A DNA stretch of 23,501 bases from NCBI GenBank assembly GCA_002449395.1, contig DKDP01000027.1, positions 1 to 23,501 on the forward strand, written 5' to 3'. The notes beneath the pieces are model-generated. The model saw nothing but the letters and a program-made list of their open reading frames with translations. It was not told where the DNA came from and made no database searches. Position 1 is the stretch's first letter. Each line of letters opens with the position of its first letter. Below, one piece after another: positions 1-6,759 of this stretch. This stretch comes from Ruminococcaceae bacterium UBA6845 (GTDB taxonomy: Bacteria > Bacillota > Clostridia > Oscillospirales > Acutalibacteraceae). Made by a program: the position numbers and the translations under genes.

Positions 1-118
1 CATATATCTCTTTTCTTCTGTATTTCGGTGCAAAGACTATATGATATTGACATCTGTACTTTGAGTGTGCCGAACTCTTTATTTCATTTCCTGTGCTTTT
101 GTTAAAATTTATTGACAT
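1..118 (-). CDS. tnpA: IS200/IS605-family transposase TnpA, 5' end only (partial)
   Basis: The minus strand from an ATG at 118 stays open to the window edge (39 codons). It encodes a product containing HSKYRCQYHIVFAPKYRRK near residues 18-36, the characteristic beginning of the Y1 (HUH) transposases of the IS200 group. The HUH motif and catalytic Tyr would lie beyond the left edge. TnpA of this family cuts and rejoins single-stranded DNA at subterminal hairpins. The ribosome site is GGAGGT, seven bases before the ATG, and it lies inside a stem (see the regulatory entry). No tnpB is visible. The family call rests on the N-terminal motif only, but that motif is distinctive. Confidence 0.88.
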   Translation of the reverse strand, partial: MSINFNKSTGNEIKSSAHSKYRCQYHIVFAPKYRRKEIY

Positions 119-124
119 AATTTT

Positions 125-176
125 ACCTCCATTTGCTTCATGTAATGCATTGCCACATTTCATTGTAAACGGAGGT
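125..176 (-). promoter_or_regulatory. Stem sequestering the tnpA Shine-Dalgarno
   Basis: In the tnpA leader, ACCTCCGTTT (176-167, minus strand) can pair with AAATGGAGGT (134-125). This gives ten pairs with one G-U, closing a 32-base loop. The second arm is the tnpA ribosome-binding site itself. In Salmonella IS200 the leader mRNA is known to hide the SD in a similar way and so suppress transposase. The pairing is seen in the sequence; the function is inferred. Confidence 0.65.
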
Positions 177-247
177 TTCTTCTGTGTCTATACTTTTCGG
201 CTTGCTTTTAGCTCGCCGTTTTTATTGTCGCACAGCTCTTTCATTTT

Positions 248-266
248 CCCCCGGTAGAACCGGGGG
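248..266. repeat. IS200 subterminal palindrome / read-in terminator
   Basis: CCCCCGGT-AGA-ACCGGGGG is a perfect 8-base-pair stem with a 3-base loop, upstream of tnpA at the expected place for the left end of an IS200-type element. Such hairpins are recognised by TnpA and can also block incoming transcription. The exact IS boundary is not defined here but should lie close to this hairpin. Confidence 0.6.
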
Positions 267-298
267 GTTTACTTCCACGCATAAATGCACCAGTTAAA

Positions 299-321
299 GG
301 GCGCGGTGTTTTACCACGCCC
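299..321 (-). terminator. Stem-loop after the DUF6809-like gene
   Basis: On the minus strand GGGCGTGGT and ACCGCGCCC pair over nine positions (one G-U) around AAAAC, followed by a short T-poor run CTTTAA. It sits 15 bases past the stop at 336. It is probably a weak terminator for the small-gene string to the right. Confidence 0.45.
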
Positions 322-335
322 ACGGCAGAGAAGAA

Positions 336-626
336 TTACATTTCCTCTTCCGTTTCTGTGCGGCTTATAACTTCAACCATAGTCTGCACTGCCAAGCTGA
401 ACCCGTCGGCAAAGGCTTGACGGGTTGTGATGTCGCTCAGTTCCTTTTGGCAGTCGGTGAACTTATTAAATATTTCTTTTTGCCGATTATTCAGATTTTT
501 AGTAAGTCTTTCCTCATTTCTGCAGAGCAGTTTCAGAATTTTTTCTTCCCTTGAGCCGTGCTTTATGTACCGCTCGTACGGAGCGATGTTTCCGTAATAC
601 AGATCTTCAAATGTTGTCATGCTCAT
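336..626 (-). CDS. DUF6809-like small accessory protein
   Basis: 96 residues, starting MSMTTFEDLYYGNIAPYER. The pattern of a short LYYGNI(A/S)P(Y/F)ER opening, a charged central helix and a C-terminal FADGFSLAVQTMVEV segment matches the DUF6809 family of small proteins common on Firmicutes conjugative and phage-like elements. The function is unknown. An AGGTGG ribosome site precedes the ATG. The start overlaps the stop of an upstream 24-codon ORF in an ATGA arrangement, suggesting coupled translation. No signal peptide or membrane segment is visible; it should be cytoplasmic and helical. The family call is from memory of the motif. Confidence 0.72.
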   Translation of the reverse strand: MSMTTFEDLYYGNIAPYERYIKHGSREEKILKLLCRNEERLTKNLNNRQKEIFNKFTDCQKELSDITTRQAFADGFSLAVQTMVEVISRTETEEEM

Positions 627-697
627 CCCACCTCCACATAGGAAGAGGGCGGCACGCTATCGGTCATACCCGACACCGTGTCGCCCTCACTTTTCAT
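623..697 (-). CDS. Possible 24-residue micro-ORF coupled to the DUF6809-like gene
   Basis: ATG at 697 gives 24 codons ending at TGA 625-623, which overlaps the next gene's ATG as ATGA. Its start overlaps the tail of the 92-residue gene upstream. The product is short, acidic and has no recognised motif. The only evidence that it is translated is the two overlaps. It may simply be a leftover coding tail of a decayed gene. Confidence 0.25.
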   Translation of the reverse strand: MKSEGDTVSGMTDSVPPSSYVEVG

Positions 698-965
698 TTT
701 CTCTGCTACAATCAGCGCGTGCTTTACAAGCAGCACCCAGAATAAAATATTCATTTTGCGGTTCTTTCTTTAAAAAGTCAGCCCAATATGGGTTTTCATT
801 ATCGAATATTTCTTTTTGTTGTTTTGTTAAATTATGCGGATAGTCGGCAAAAAGATTAAATATTTTCTTTTTATCAAAACTGAAAAGAAACTCACCAACT
901 GTATCGTTATTTTCAACCCACCATGTTTTGTCCGTTTCTTTGTTCTTATAAAAATAACTTAACAC
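687..965 (-). CDS. DUF7675-like small protein
   Basis: 92 residues beginning at a GTG (965-963) with AAAGGAG nine bases upstream. The core around residues 14-62, with WWVENNDTVGEFLFSFDKKK, then NLF.DYPHNLT..Q and F..ENPYWADF, resembles the DUF7675 family of small uncharacterised Firmicutes proteins. The last roughly 25 residues (from about EYFILGAACKARADC) do not look like that family and may come from a joined reading frame. No function can be assigned. It follows the 47-residue ORF by 15 bases and is probably co-transcribed with it. Confidence 0.6.
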   Translation of the reverse strand: MLSYFYKNKETDKTWWVENNDTVGEFLFSFDKKKIFNLFADYPHNLTKQQKEIFDNENPYWADFLKKEPQNEYFILGAACKARADCSRENEK

Positions 966-980
966 TTACTGCTGCTCCTT

Positions 981-1124
981 TCAATTGTTCGCCACCTGCA
1001 TATCAAGCCATGTCCGCTCATCGTACTCCGCCGGACACCCGTTCGTGAGATAGTCCGCCATAGTCGAGCTCATCACGTCATACTTTTCGCCTCTGTAAAT
1101 TTCTTCTACAGTAATTCGTGCCAT
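981..1124 (-). CDS. 47-residue small protein of mobile elements, unknown function
   Basis: ATG at 1124 with GGATG nearby upstream; 47 codons then TGA. The product begins MARITVEEIYRGEKYDVMSS and contains NGCPAEYDERTWLDMQ, which reads like a real conserved micro-protein rather than noise: acidic, with aromatic anchors. It lies between the GHKL-nuclease gene and the DUF7675-like gene, all on the minus strand, and its stop is followed directly by the next gene's ribosome site. I do not recognise a named family. Confidence 0.5.
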   Translation of the reverse strand: MARITVEEIYRGEKYDVMSSTMADYLTNGCPAEYDERTWLDMQVANN

Positions 1125-1187
1125 ATCAGCACATCCTTTGCGCTACACAACAGTACCACAGAAAGGCATGGAAGTCCAGAGACTTTT

Positions 1188-3194
1188 TTATAATCCCAAC
1201 TTCTCAAAAAGCACCCTGTTCCGCTTTTGAGAATCGTTAATCATTTTGTCAAACGGCAAAACTTCAACATAGGCATTATAACTGTCATTGTATCCATAGT
1301 AACCTAATCTGTCAGGTGTCTTTTTGAAAATTCCGCCATGGCGCAATACACTCTCCAAATTTGGCGTTACATCACAAATTGCGTACAAATAGAATTTGGT
1401 ATTTTCCCCCACATGAATAATTCTTCCATCTTTATCTCGCATTGTATTCGTTTTTATTTTATCAACATATCCATACAATTGCACGATCGGATTATTGGCA
1501 TCGGTATAATCATTTCTCATAGGCCGTTTGATCTCAAAAATGACAATTGTATCAAATTCAGTTCCGTCATTTTGTCCTTCAGAAACAGCCACTGGATTAT
1601 CCAATATCATTATATCAGTTCGACCTTCGCTGCGGTCATTGTTAAACGGAATGTCTGAACTAATATACGAACAATACGCGAGTTTTTCGTCTAACAGCCA
1701 TAAATTATGACTGTCATAAGGCATATCATCCGAAGATGTACGCATTGGATAAATGAGGTCATGTATGTAACTTTCCAATTGGAAGCGTCCATCATCTTTT
1801 CTCTTGATTGCCGCCTGCAACAAATCAATTATGACTTTTCTTTGGGCAATATACTCAGCAAGAACAGAACTGTTCGCATCACTTACTTTGGTTACCTGCT
1901 TTTGAAATCTTTCAACATATTCATCTGTAGAAATGATTCCATCTTGCAATAATGATAGCAATTCCGCATTTTGCTGTTTGATTTGTTTATCAAACGTTCG
2001 CTTAATACGATATAATTCATCATCCAATTTATCTTCAGTAAGATTAGGTTTTATGCTAAGAATATCCGAGGGCATATACTTCAATAGATGTCTAAATTGA
2101 GGGGCCTTGTTAACAACATAACTCCTAATATTGTCCTGTTTTGCCGTTGAAATCGGTTCTAGATATTCTTTCAAAAATCCATCAATTTCGCTCACGGCCG
2201 CGGAAAGTATTTCATCAATTGATGTTACGCCTATAATAGACGGAGCTATTCCTCCTTCTGGAATACTGAAAGATAACCTGTTCATATCAACATTCTCATC
2301 AAGATATTTCCCCCGCAAAACACCTATGTACCAAAACCCGTGCTTTTCATAAATAGATCTATCCAAATCAACTATGTACTTGTCAAGATCTTTTGTTTCC
2401 ACCAAACGATTATGCGCACATAAAAACAGTCGATTTCCGTTGACAGACGGATCCTCGGCTTTTACGTGCAACAATTCAAAATCATTACCATCAATGTTGA
2501 AGACTACATTGTTTTCGTCTGTTTTAATTCTTTCTCTAAACAATGCATTCAAATTAATAGAATCTACTTCATCTTTCACAATTACTTCAGGACAATTCTT
2601 GTCCATAAAATATATGAGACAATGGTGAATTATTCGGGTGGCAATTGTCATCAACTGTTTCGGAGCCGCACTTCTATAAGGCATTAAAAATCCAGCCAAT
2701 TTTACGGATGTCCTGTTATCACTATAATTATCAACATCAATTAATCTGTCGTTTATTTCATTAGATGCCAAAGAGAAAACAAAAGATCGTTTTACTGGCG
2801 TCTCTCCATCTAAATATACACTTTCGATCTCTGCCTTTTCAAAAGCATGTAGCCAAGAAAAACGGCCAACGCCTTTGCCCCCGATAGCTTCTTTGTATGT
2901 TGAATCCGACTCAAGAAATGATAAAAAATTATTCTCATCAAACCCTGAACCATTATCCGTTACAATCATATTGACAATTTCAGAAAGAGGACCATCTCCG
3001 TCAATCGACATTTGCCCATCGCGTTCAAACTCAATAAAAATCCGACCGCCTGTGAAACCGATATCACTCTTTCTTCTCTCTTCGATTGAGTGAAAAGAAT
3101 TAACGATTGCCTCAAACAACGGAATCAATGGTTGACTCTTTGGAAGTGAAAAATTCTTTGTACGCCCTTTTATGCTAATTCCAAAACTCCTCAT
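1188..3194 (-). CDS. GHKL ATPase with C-terminal PD-(D/E)XK-like nuclease; candidate defence protein
   Basis: 668 residues; ATG with AGAGGA six bases upstream. The N-terminus carries a GHKL (MutL/Hsp90/MORC-type) ATP site: N box with E28 and N32 (FEAIVNSFHS), DNGSGFDE at 80-87 and GGKGVGRFSW at 105-114. The middle (about 200-350) would be the transducer region, and residues 380-470 are rich in helical, coiled-coil-like sequence. The C-terminus has HNLWLLDEKLAY followed by TDIMILDN and IFEIKRP. These supply the D and E-x-K spacing of a PD-(D/E)XK nuclease. Established knowledge links MORC/MutL-like GHKL ATPases fused to nucleases with restriction and anti-phage loci. It ends the operon-like string that contains Kiwa. 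Defence function is inferred, but the enzyme appears complete. Confidence 0.75.
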   Translation of the reverse strand: MRSFGISIKGRTKNFSLPKSQPLIPLFEAIVNSFHSIEERRKSDIGFTGGRIFIEFERDGQMSIDGDGPLSEIVNMIVTDNGSGFDENNFLSFLESDSTYKEAIGGKGVGRFSWLHAFEKAEIESVYLDGETPVKRSFVFSLASNEINDRLIDVDNYSDNRTSVKLAGFLMPYRSAAPKQLMTIATRIIHHCLIYFMDKNCPEVIVKDEVDSINLNALFRERIKTDENNVVFNIDGNDFELLHVKAEDPSVNGNRLFLCAHNRLVETKDLDKYIVDLDRSIYEKHGFWYIGVLRGKYLDENVDMNRLSFSIPEGGIAPSIIGVTSIDEILSAAVSEIDGFLKEYLEPISTAKQDNIRSYVVNKAPQFRHLLKYMPSDILSIKPNLTEDKLDDELYRIKRTFDKQIKQQNAELLSLLQDGIISTDEYVERFQKQVTKVSDANSSVLAEYIAQRKVIIDLLQAAIKRKDDGRFQLESYIHDLIYPMRTSSDDMPYDSHNLWLLDEKLAYCSYISSDIPFNNDRSEGRTDIMILDNPVAVSEGQNDGTEFDTIVIFEIKRPMRNDYTDANNPIVQLYGYVDKIKTNTMRDKDGRIIHVGENTKFYLYAICDVTPNLESVLRHGGIFKKTPDRLGYYGYNDSYNAYVEVLPFDKMINDSQKRNRVLFEKLGL

Positions 3195-3232
3195 ATTAAT
3201 CCTCTTTTTCTGTATAATAAATAGATTTAAAA

Positions 3233-3618
3233 CTATATAATTTCAGGTTCTTTTCCAAAGGCTCAGAAAATTGCTGTTACACTCTTCATATAGAGCACCT
3301 GAGTGTTACCGTCGTTTTCGTCGTACATTCCACGAAGATTGGGATATACATCGAGCATGGATTTCTTCGCTTCGAAGCGGTCATCCTCAACGAGCTCGCA
3401 AGCGACACGAATCCACGCACCACCTGAAAACGCACAAATTTCTGCTTTGGGATTCGCAGCCAGCTGGTGACTCGTAGGCTTTACTTTTCCCGTCTGTATG
3501 TAGAGCTTACATTCAAACTCATTAATCGTGCCGAAGGGACGCACTCTCGGCTGATCACCCTCTACAGTTGCCAAATAATACACTTCTGCTTTTTTAAGAA
3601 ATCATATACTCGTTTCAT
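3233..3618 (-). pseudogene. PNPOx-like flavin/PLP-fold protein, frameshifted and truncated
   Basis: From ATG 3618 (AAGGAG upstream) the frame reads MKRVYDFLKK and then leaves the family frame at a run of six A (minus strand, 3595-3590). One more A would continue into AEVYYLATVEGDQPRVRPFG, the usual opening of this small (about 130-residue) pyridoxamine-phosphate-oxidase-like family. The body is intact from 3583 to 3263 (KLYIQTGKVK, AEICAF.G, NLRGMYDENDGNTQVLY). It then hits a TGA where relatives usually have a Cys codon, followed in frame by about ten more sense codons to TAG at 3235-3233. There are therefore two lesions. The A-AAA-AAG left at the deletion is a canonical -1 slippery heptamer, so some product could still be made. 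Confidence 0.78.
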
Positions 3619-3636
3619 ATTTTTTCTCCTTGTGTG

Positions 3637-4062
3637 TTAAATTAAAATTCCATTGCAGTGATCCAATTCATGCTGAATGATCTGCGCCGTCCAACCGGTG
3701 TAGGCCTTGATGTGAGTCTGCAGTTCCATGGTCTGATACTTGACCTTAATAGATTTATAGCGTTTGCAAGGCCTCGGGTCACCGAGCAGAGAAAGACAAC
3801 CTTCCTCGGCATCGTATGCACCGTCTTTTTTAATTATTTCGGGATTGAGCATCACGGTATATGTAGGAACTCGTCCGCTCTCGTCAAGGAATGCAATGAT
3901 GCGTTTCTTAACACCGATCATGTTTGCCGCCATTCCAACACAACTATCTTTGTGTGCCATCAGCGTATCAAGCAAATCCTGTGCGACCTGCAATTCTTCT
4001 TTTGTCGCCACCTCTGACTTTCCTGCTAGGAATATCGGATCATGCATAAGGTGTATAACCAT
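3637..4062 (-). CDS. Peptide deformylase-like metalloprotein, accessory copy
   Basis: 141 residues, the usual length for the short Clostridial deformylase-like group. EGCLS at 87-91 (metal ligand C89) and HELDH at 131-135 (H131, catalytic E132, H135) are complete. Motif 1 reads GMAANMIG (43-50) instead of the canonical GLAAPQIG, so the Gln that assists catalysis is replaced by Met. Deformylases remove the formyl group from nascent peptides; whether this variant does is uncertain. The ATG lies five bases after the GIY-YIG gene stop and the PNPOx remnant follows 18 bases later, so the three look co-transcribed. A housekeeping def gene probably exists elsewhere. Confidence 0.85.
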   Translation of the reverse strand: MVIHLMHDPIFLAGKSEVATKEELQVAQDLLDTLMAHKDSCVGMAANMIGVKKRIIAFLDESGRVPTYTVMLNPEIIKKDGAYDAEEGCLSLLGDPRPCKRYKSIKVKYQTMELQTHIKAYTGWTAQIIQHELDHCNGILI

Positions 4063-4067
4063 TGATA

Positions 4068-5141
4068 TTATTTCCCCTTCAAATACTTCATAAGCTGCAT
4101 GGTTGCTTTGCTACGTCCCTGAACGCTTGCGAGTCCGTTTTCTTTAAGTTTTTTCAACGGATACTTGTCCGGCGCATATTTTTCTATCAGCTTTAATTTC
4201 ATATAACGGGTGTCGGGATCTTTCGCCAACTCCTTATAATAGGGATAATCCTCGTCCGAGCGGTTTCCGTACAAATCGGCGGCAATTACTTCACATTTAT
4301 ACATAATGGCTTTGTATTTTTCGCCAACGTAGATATAAACGGTATCGCCAAACGACGTATTGGTGGACTGGCTCCATTCGATTACGTCTAAATTATCAAA
4401 AGCGGCTACAATATCGTAATACTTGGGATTGCAAGGAATAACCCATACGCCATCAAGCCGAGAGGGAACCTGACGTCCTTCAGCTTTGGCACGAATATCA
4501 TTCAACCACTCGCCGTTATACTTGAAATAGCGCGGGCCAGCAACACCCCATTTGCTACCGAGCAGTTCGGTAGCAAGGACAGAAAGAGACAATTTTCTCC
4601 CCTCATATTCCACGGTCTTGTCGTCAATAACGCTGCATTGTACGCCGGAATTTGCATTGCCCTGACTAACAAACGTAATGGTAGCACCAACGGGGATATT
4701 ACACTTGGAAAAGGTAAACGGCGCCATACGCTCGATATGTTGTTCTTCAATATCCTGTGCCAATTCTTCGCTTTGACGTTCTACTGCCGTCAGCTCATAC
4801 AAGTGCAGTCTATCTTTTCGGCCGCCGAGAATAGCTATTGTTTCAAGGATAGAGTATGCTTGTTCTTTTGACATCGCATAAAACTCGCGAACACGCTGTT
4901 TCCCGTCTACTTCATCAATAGAACGCAAGTTAGGATTGAGTTGGTCAATCAGCGCGTGGAGTTTCAAATCCGTCAGTCGTTCCTCTACTTCATATGTAGC
5001 ATAAATGCGAAAGGCAAACGGAATACATTCGCTGTTATTCAGTTGTTTTAACCGCAATTCCACATTGTCGGCATAGCCGATTTTTACATATTGAGGAAAA
5101 GACGGATTTGTAAGAATTTAAATTACGTCTTTGTTATCAAT
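4068..5141 (-). pseudogene. GIY-YIG nuclease with RAMA/DUF4357-like and EVE-like domains, N-terminus broken
   Basis: The open part runs from GTG 5063 to 4068 (331 codons), but homologous sense continues upstream in frame. Minus-strand codons from 5141 read (ATT)-D-N-K-D-V-I-TAA-I-L-T-N-P-S-F-P-Q-YVKIGYADNVELRL. In relatives the TAA (5120-5118) is the Tyr of the GIY half-motif, and the ATT at 5141 sits where an ATG would be, behind GAGAGG. Start and catalytic Tyr are thus both lost; YVKIG (the YIG half) survives. Beyond that, residues about 118-192 of the open part (IPVGATITF, EYEGRKLSLS, YNGEWLNDIR) resemble RAMA/DUF4357 modules, and about 204-300 (WVIPCNPKYYD, GDTVYIYVG, YKCEVIAA) resembles an EVE-type modified-base reader. 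A shortened protein from GTG 5063 could still be made. Confidence 0.72.
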
Positions 5142-5158
5142 AATGCGCCTCTCTCAAA

Positions 5159-6127
5159 TTAAACATTTGTTATATTATCTTTTGCCCTTGCTTCGTAATA
5201 TTCCTTAGTGAGTTCAGAGCGCAAAAAAGCATCGTTCAGAAGCTTTACGAAGGCTTCTTTTGATTTTTTTGTATCTAAGCGTATCGTCTGCCCATCTTCA
5301 CTATACTTGAAAGCTCCTTTTAGACCAGGGTTATTTTTTGTAAATTCTACGATAACTTCTTTCGGGATTTTGTTTGCAAAAATAGGTGAGGTCTTCTTAA
5401 CCTTGGATAGTTTTCTTGCAAAAGTTATTTCTTCTGCACTATCTTTCAAAACTTGAATATCTTCCAATAGTTTAAGTTCATCAATTGCACCCACAGTAGA
5501 GGAAGCTTCGCGGAACACCAGTGCATTAAATCCGAGGTTTCTTTCTAAAACCTTGACATCTGTTACATATATCTCATCACCGAAACGAATAAGCTGAAAG
5601 TCTCCATTTAGACGAAGAATATCATCGCTGCTTATTTTTTCAAATCGTTCTTTGCTTTTGTGAAGTCCTAACAAAAAGCATTCTCTTTTTATTAACGAAA
5701 TGGGATAGTGCTTTTTGAAAAGCAGCAAACCGTCAGTCATAGAGCCCAAATAAACTACGTATCCATAGAGAGAGGAAATATTGTCACTATTAAAATTGAA
5801 TTTTGAAATTTCATTAACCGCACTCGTCAGATCAAAATCTTTGAATACCGCCAGTTCCTCTGGGTATTCTTCGTAATCGTAATAGAATAATGCATTTGCT
5901 CTATCATCAGCAACTGATAAATTACATACACTTAAATCTTCATTACTACTTATTCGATAGCTAACATTTTCCGAAAACATTGTGCGCAATTCCGGTTCTG
6001 TCTCATCCTCAATATCTGCAATTCTCAGTTCAAAACCGCTATCGGTTTTTAGCACAAGATAGACTTGTGCCGAATACGAATTTGCGAAAATATCATTAAC
6101 TTTTGCTTTAATTTCATCAACCGTCAT
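5159..6127 (-). CDS. kwaB: Kiwa anti-phage protein KwaB (DUF4868)
   Basis: 322 residues, the usual length for KwaB. It is soluble, with no signal or membrane segment. I base the call on the DUF4868-like pattern, including FALVF-type NALVFREA near residue 205, the preceding RFGDEIYVTD, and a C-terminal basic region with KYSEDGQTIRLDTKKSKEAF, together with the directly upstream kwaA partner. The KwaA stop is two bases from this ATG and the AAGGAG ribosome site lies inside the end of kwaA. In studied Kiwa systems KwaA senses phage attack at the membrane and KwaB is the DNA-binding effector that blocks phage replication or transcription. The broken GIY-YIG gene follows 17 bases later. Confidence 0.85.
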   Translation of the reverse strand: MTVDEIKAKVNDIFANSYSAQVYLVLKTDSGFELRIADIEDETEPELRTMFSENVSYRISSNEDLSVCNLSVADDRANALFYYDYEEYPEELAVFKDFDLTSAVNEISKFNFNSDNISSLYGYVVYLGSMTDGLLLFKKHYPISLIKRECFLLGLHKSKERFEKISSDDILRLNGDFQLIRFGDEIYVTDVKVLERNLGFNALVFREASSTVGAIDELKLLEDIQVLKDSAEEITFARKLSKVKKTSPIFANKIPKEVIVEFTKNNPGLKGAFKYSEDGQTIRLDTKKSKEAFVKLLNDAFLRSELTKEYYEARAKDNITNV

Positions 6128-6129
6128 TT

Positions 6130-6741
6130 TTATTTATGCTCCTTTGCGACCCATACGGAGTCAGTTATTTTTATCCACTTTATAGAAGACCCGACCGTTA
6201 ATTTGTCTTGGGAAATCACCAAAATTCCATCTGTCGATGAAAAGCCTTTGGCTTCTATGCGATATAGATGATATCCTAGTAAAGCTAATGTGGGATTCCC
6301 TAAATACAAATCCGTCTTCACGAAAATAGATCCAATAATTAGTAGCAAAATTCCGAGGACTATTACATACCGTATCTCATCTAAATTGATACAGATTAAA
6401 GGAATGATGTACGTTGTCAGAAAGGTCAGATACTCATAATTTTCGTTCTTTATGTTTGTTATTTCTGCAGGTGGATAGTGAACGCCCTCAAATCTGTGTT
6501 TTAACTTGAACATAATCACTACCCCCGCTAAGGCCATCAAAATGGAGATTATAGCCAACCAATTTCGTTGTATTAGAGGAATAATACCAATAAACTTAGC
6601 ATCTGGTGCAAATGTTATTGGAATATCAACCGTCAGCAAAAAGATCAGCGCGAACAATAGCCACAAAGATAAAATATAAAATTCTATTTTTAACCGCAGA
6701 TTGCCTCTTTTAGTACCATTCGCATCCTTCGTAGTTTTCAT
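6130..6741 (-). CDS. kwaA: Kiwa membrane protein KwaA
   Basis: 203 residues with four hydrophobic segments at about 20-40, 60-79, 103-120 and 122-141, a short basic cytoplasmic start (KDANGTKRGNLRLK) and a soluble C-terminal tail of about 60 residues ending VAKEHK. Length, four-segment topology and the immediately following DUF4868 gene match kwaA of the Kiwa system, whose product forms a membrane-embedded complex with KwaB. AAAGGGGGA stands before the ATG. The R-M remnant stops 18 bases upstream, so kwaA is now expressed from that gene's promoter. No lesion is visible. Confidence 0.85.
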   Translation of the reverse strand: MKTTKDANGTKRGNLRLKIEFYILSLWLLFALIFLLTVDIPITFAPDAKFIGIIPLIQRNWLAIISILMALAGVVIMFKLKHRFEGVHYPPAEITNIKNENYEYLTFLTTYIIPLICINLDEIRYVIVLGILLLIIGSIFVKTDLYLGNPTLALLGYHLYRIEAKGFSSTDGILVISQDKLTVGSSIKWIKITDSVWVAKEHK

Positions 6742-6759
6742 AAAATCCCCCTTTGTACC

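Noticed and set aside
3260..3262. TGA in place of a Cys codon in the PNPOx-like gene as possible selenocysteine
   Set aside because: No SECIS-like hairpin is evident next to it, the gene already has a frameshift, and the residue is not catalytic in the family.
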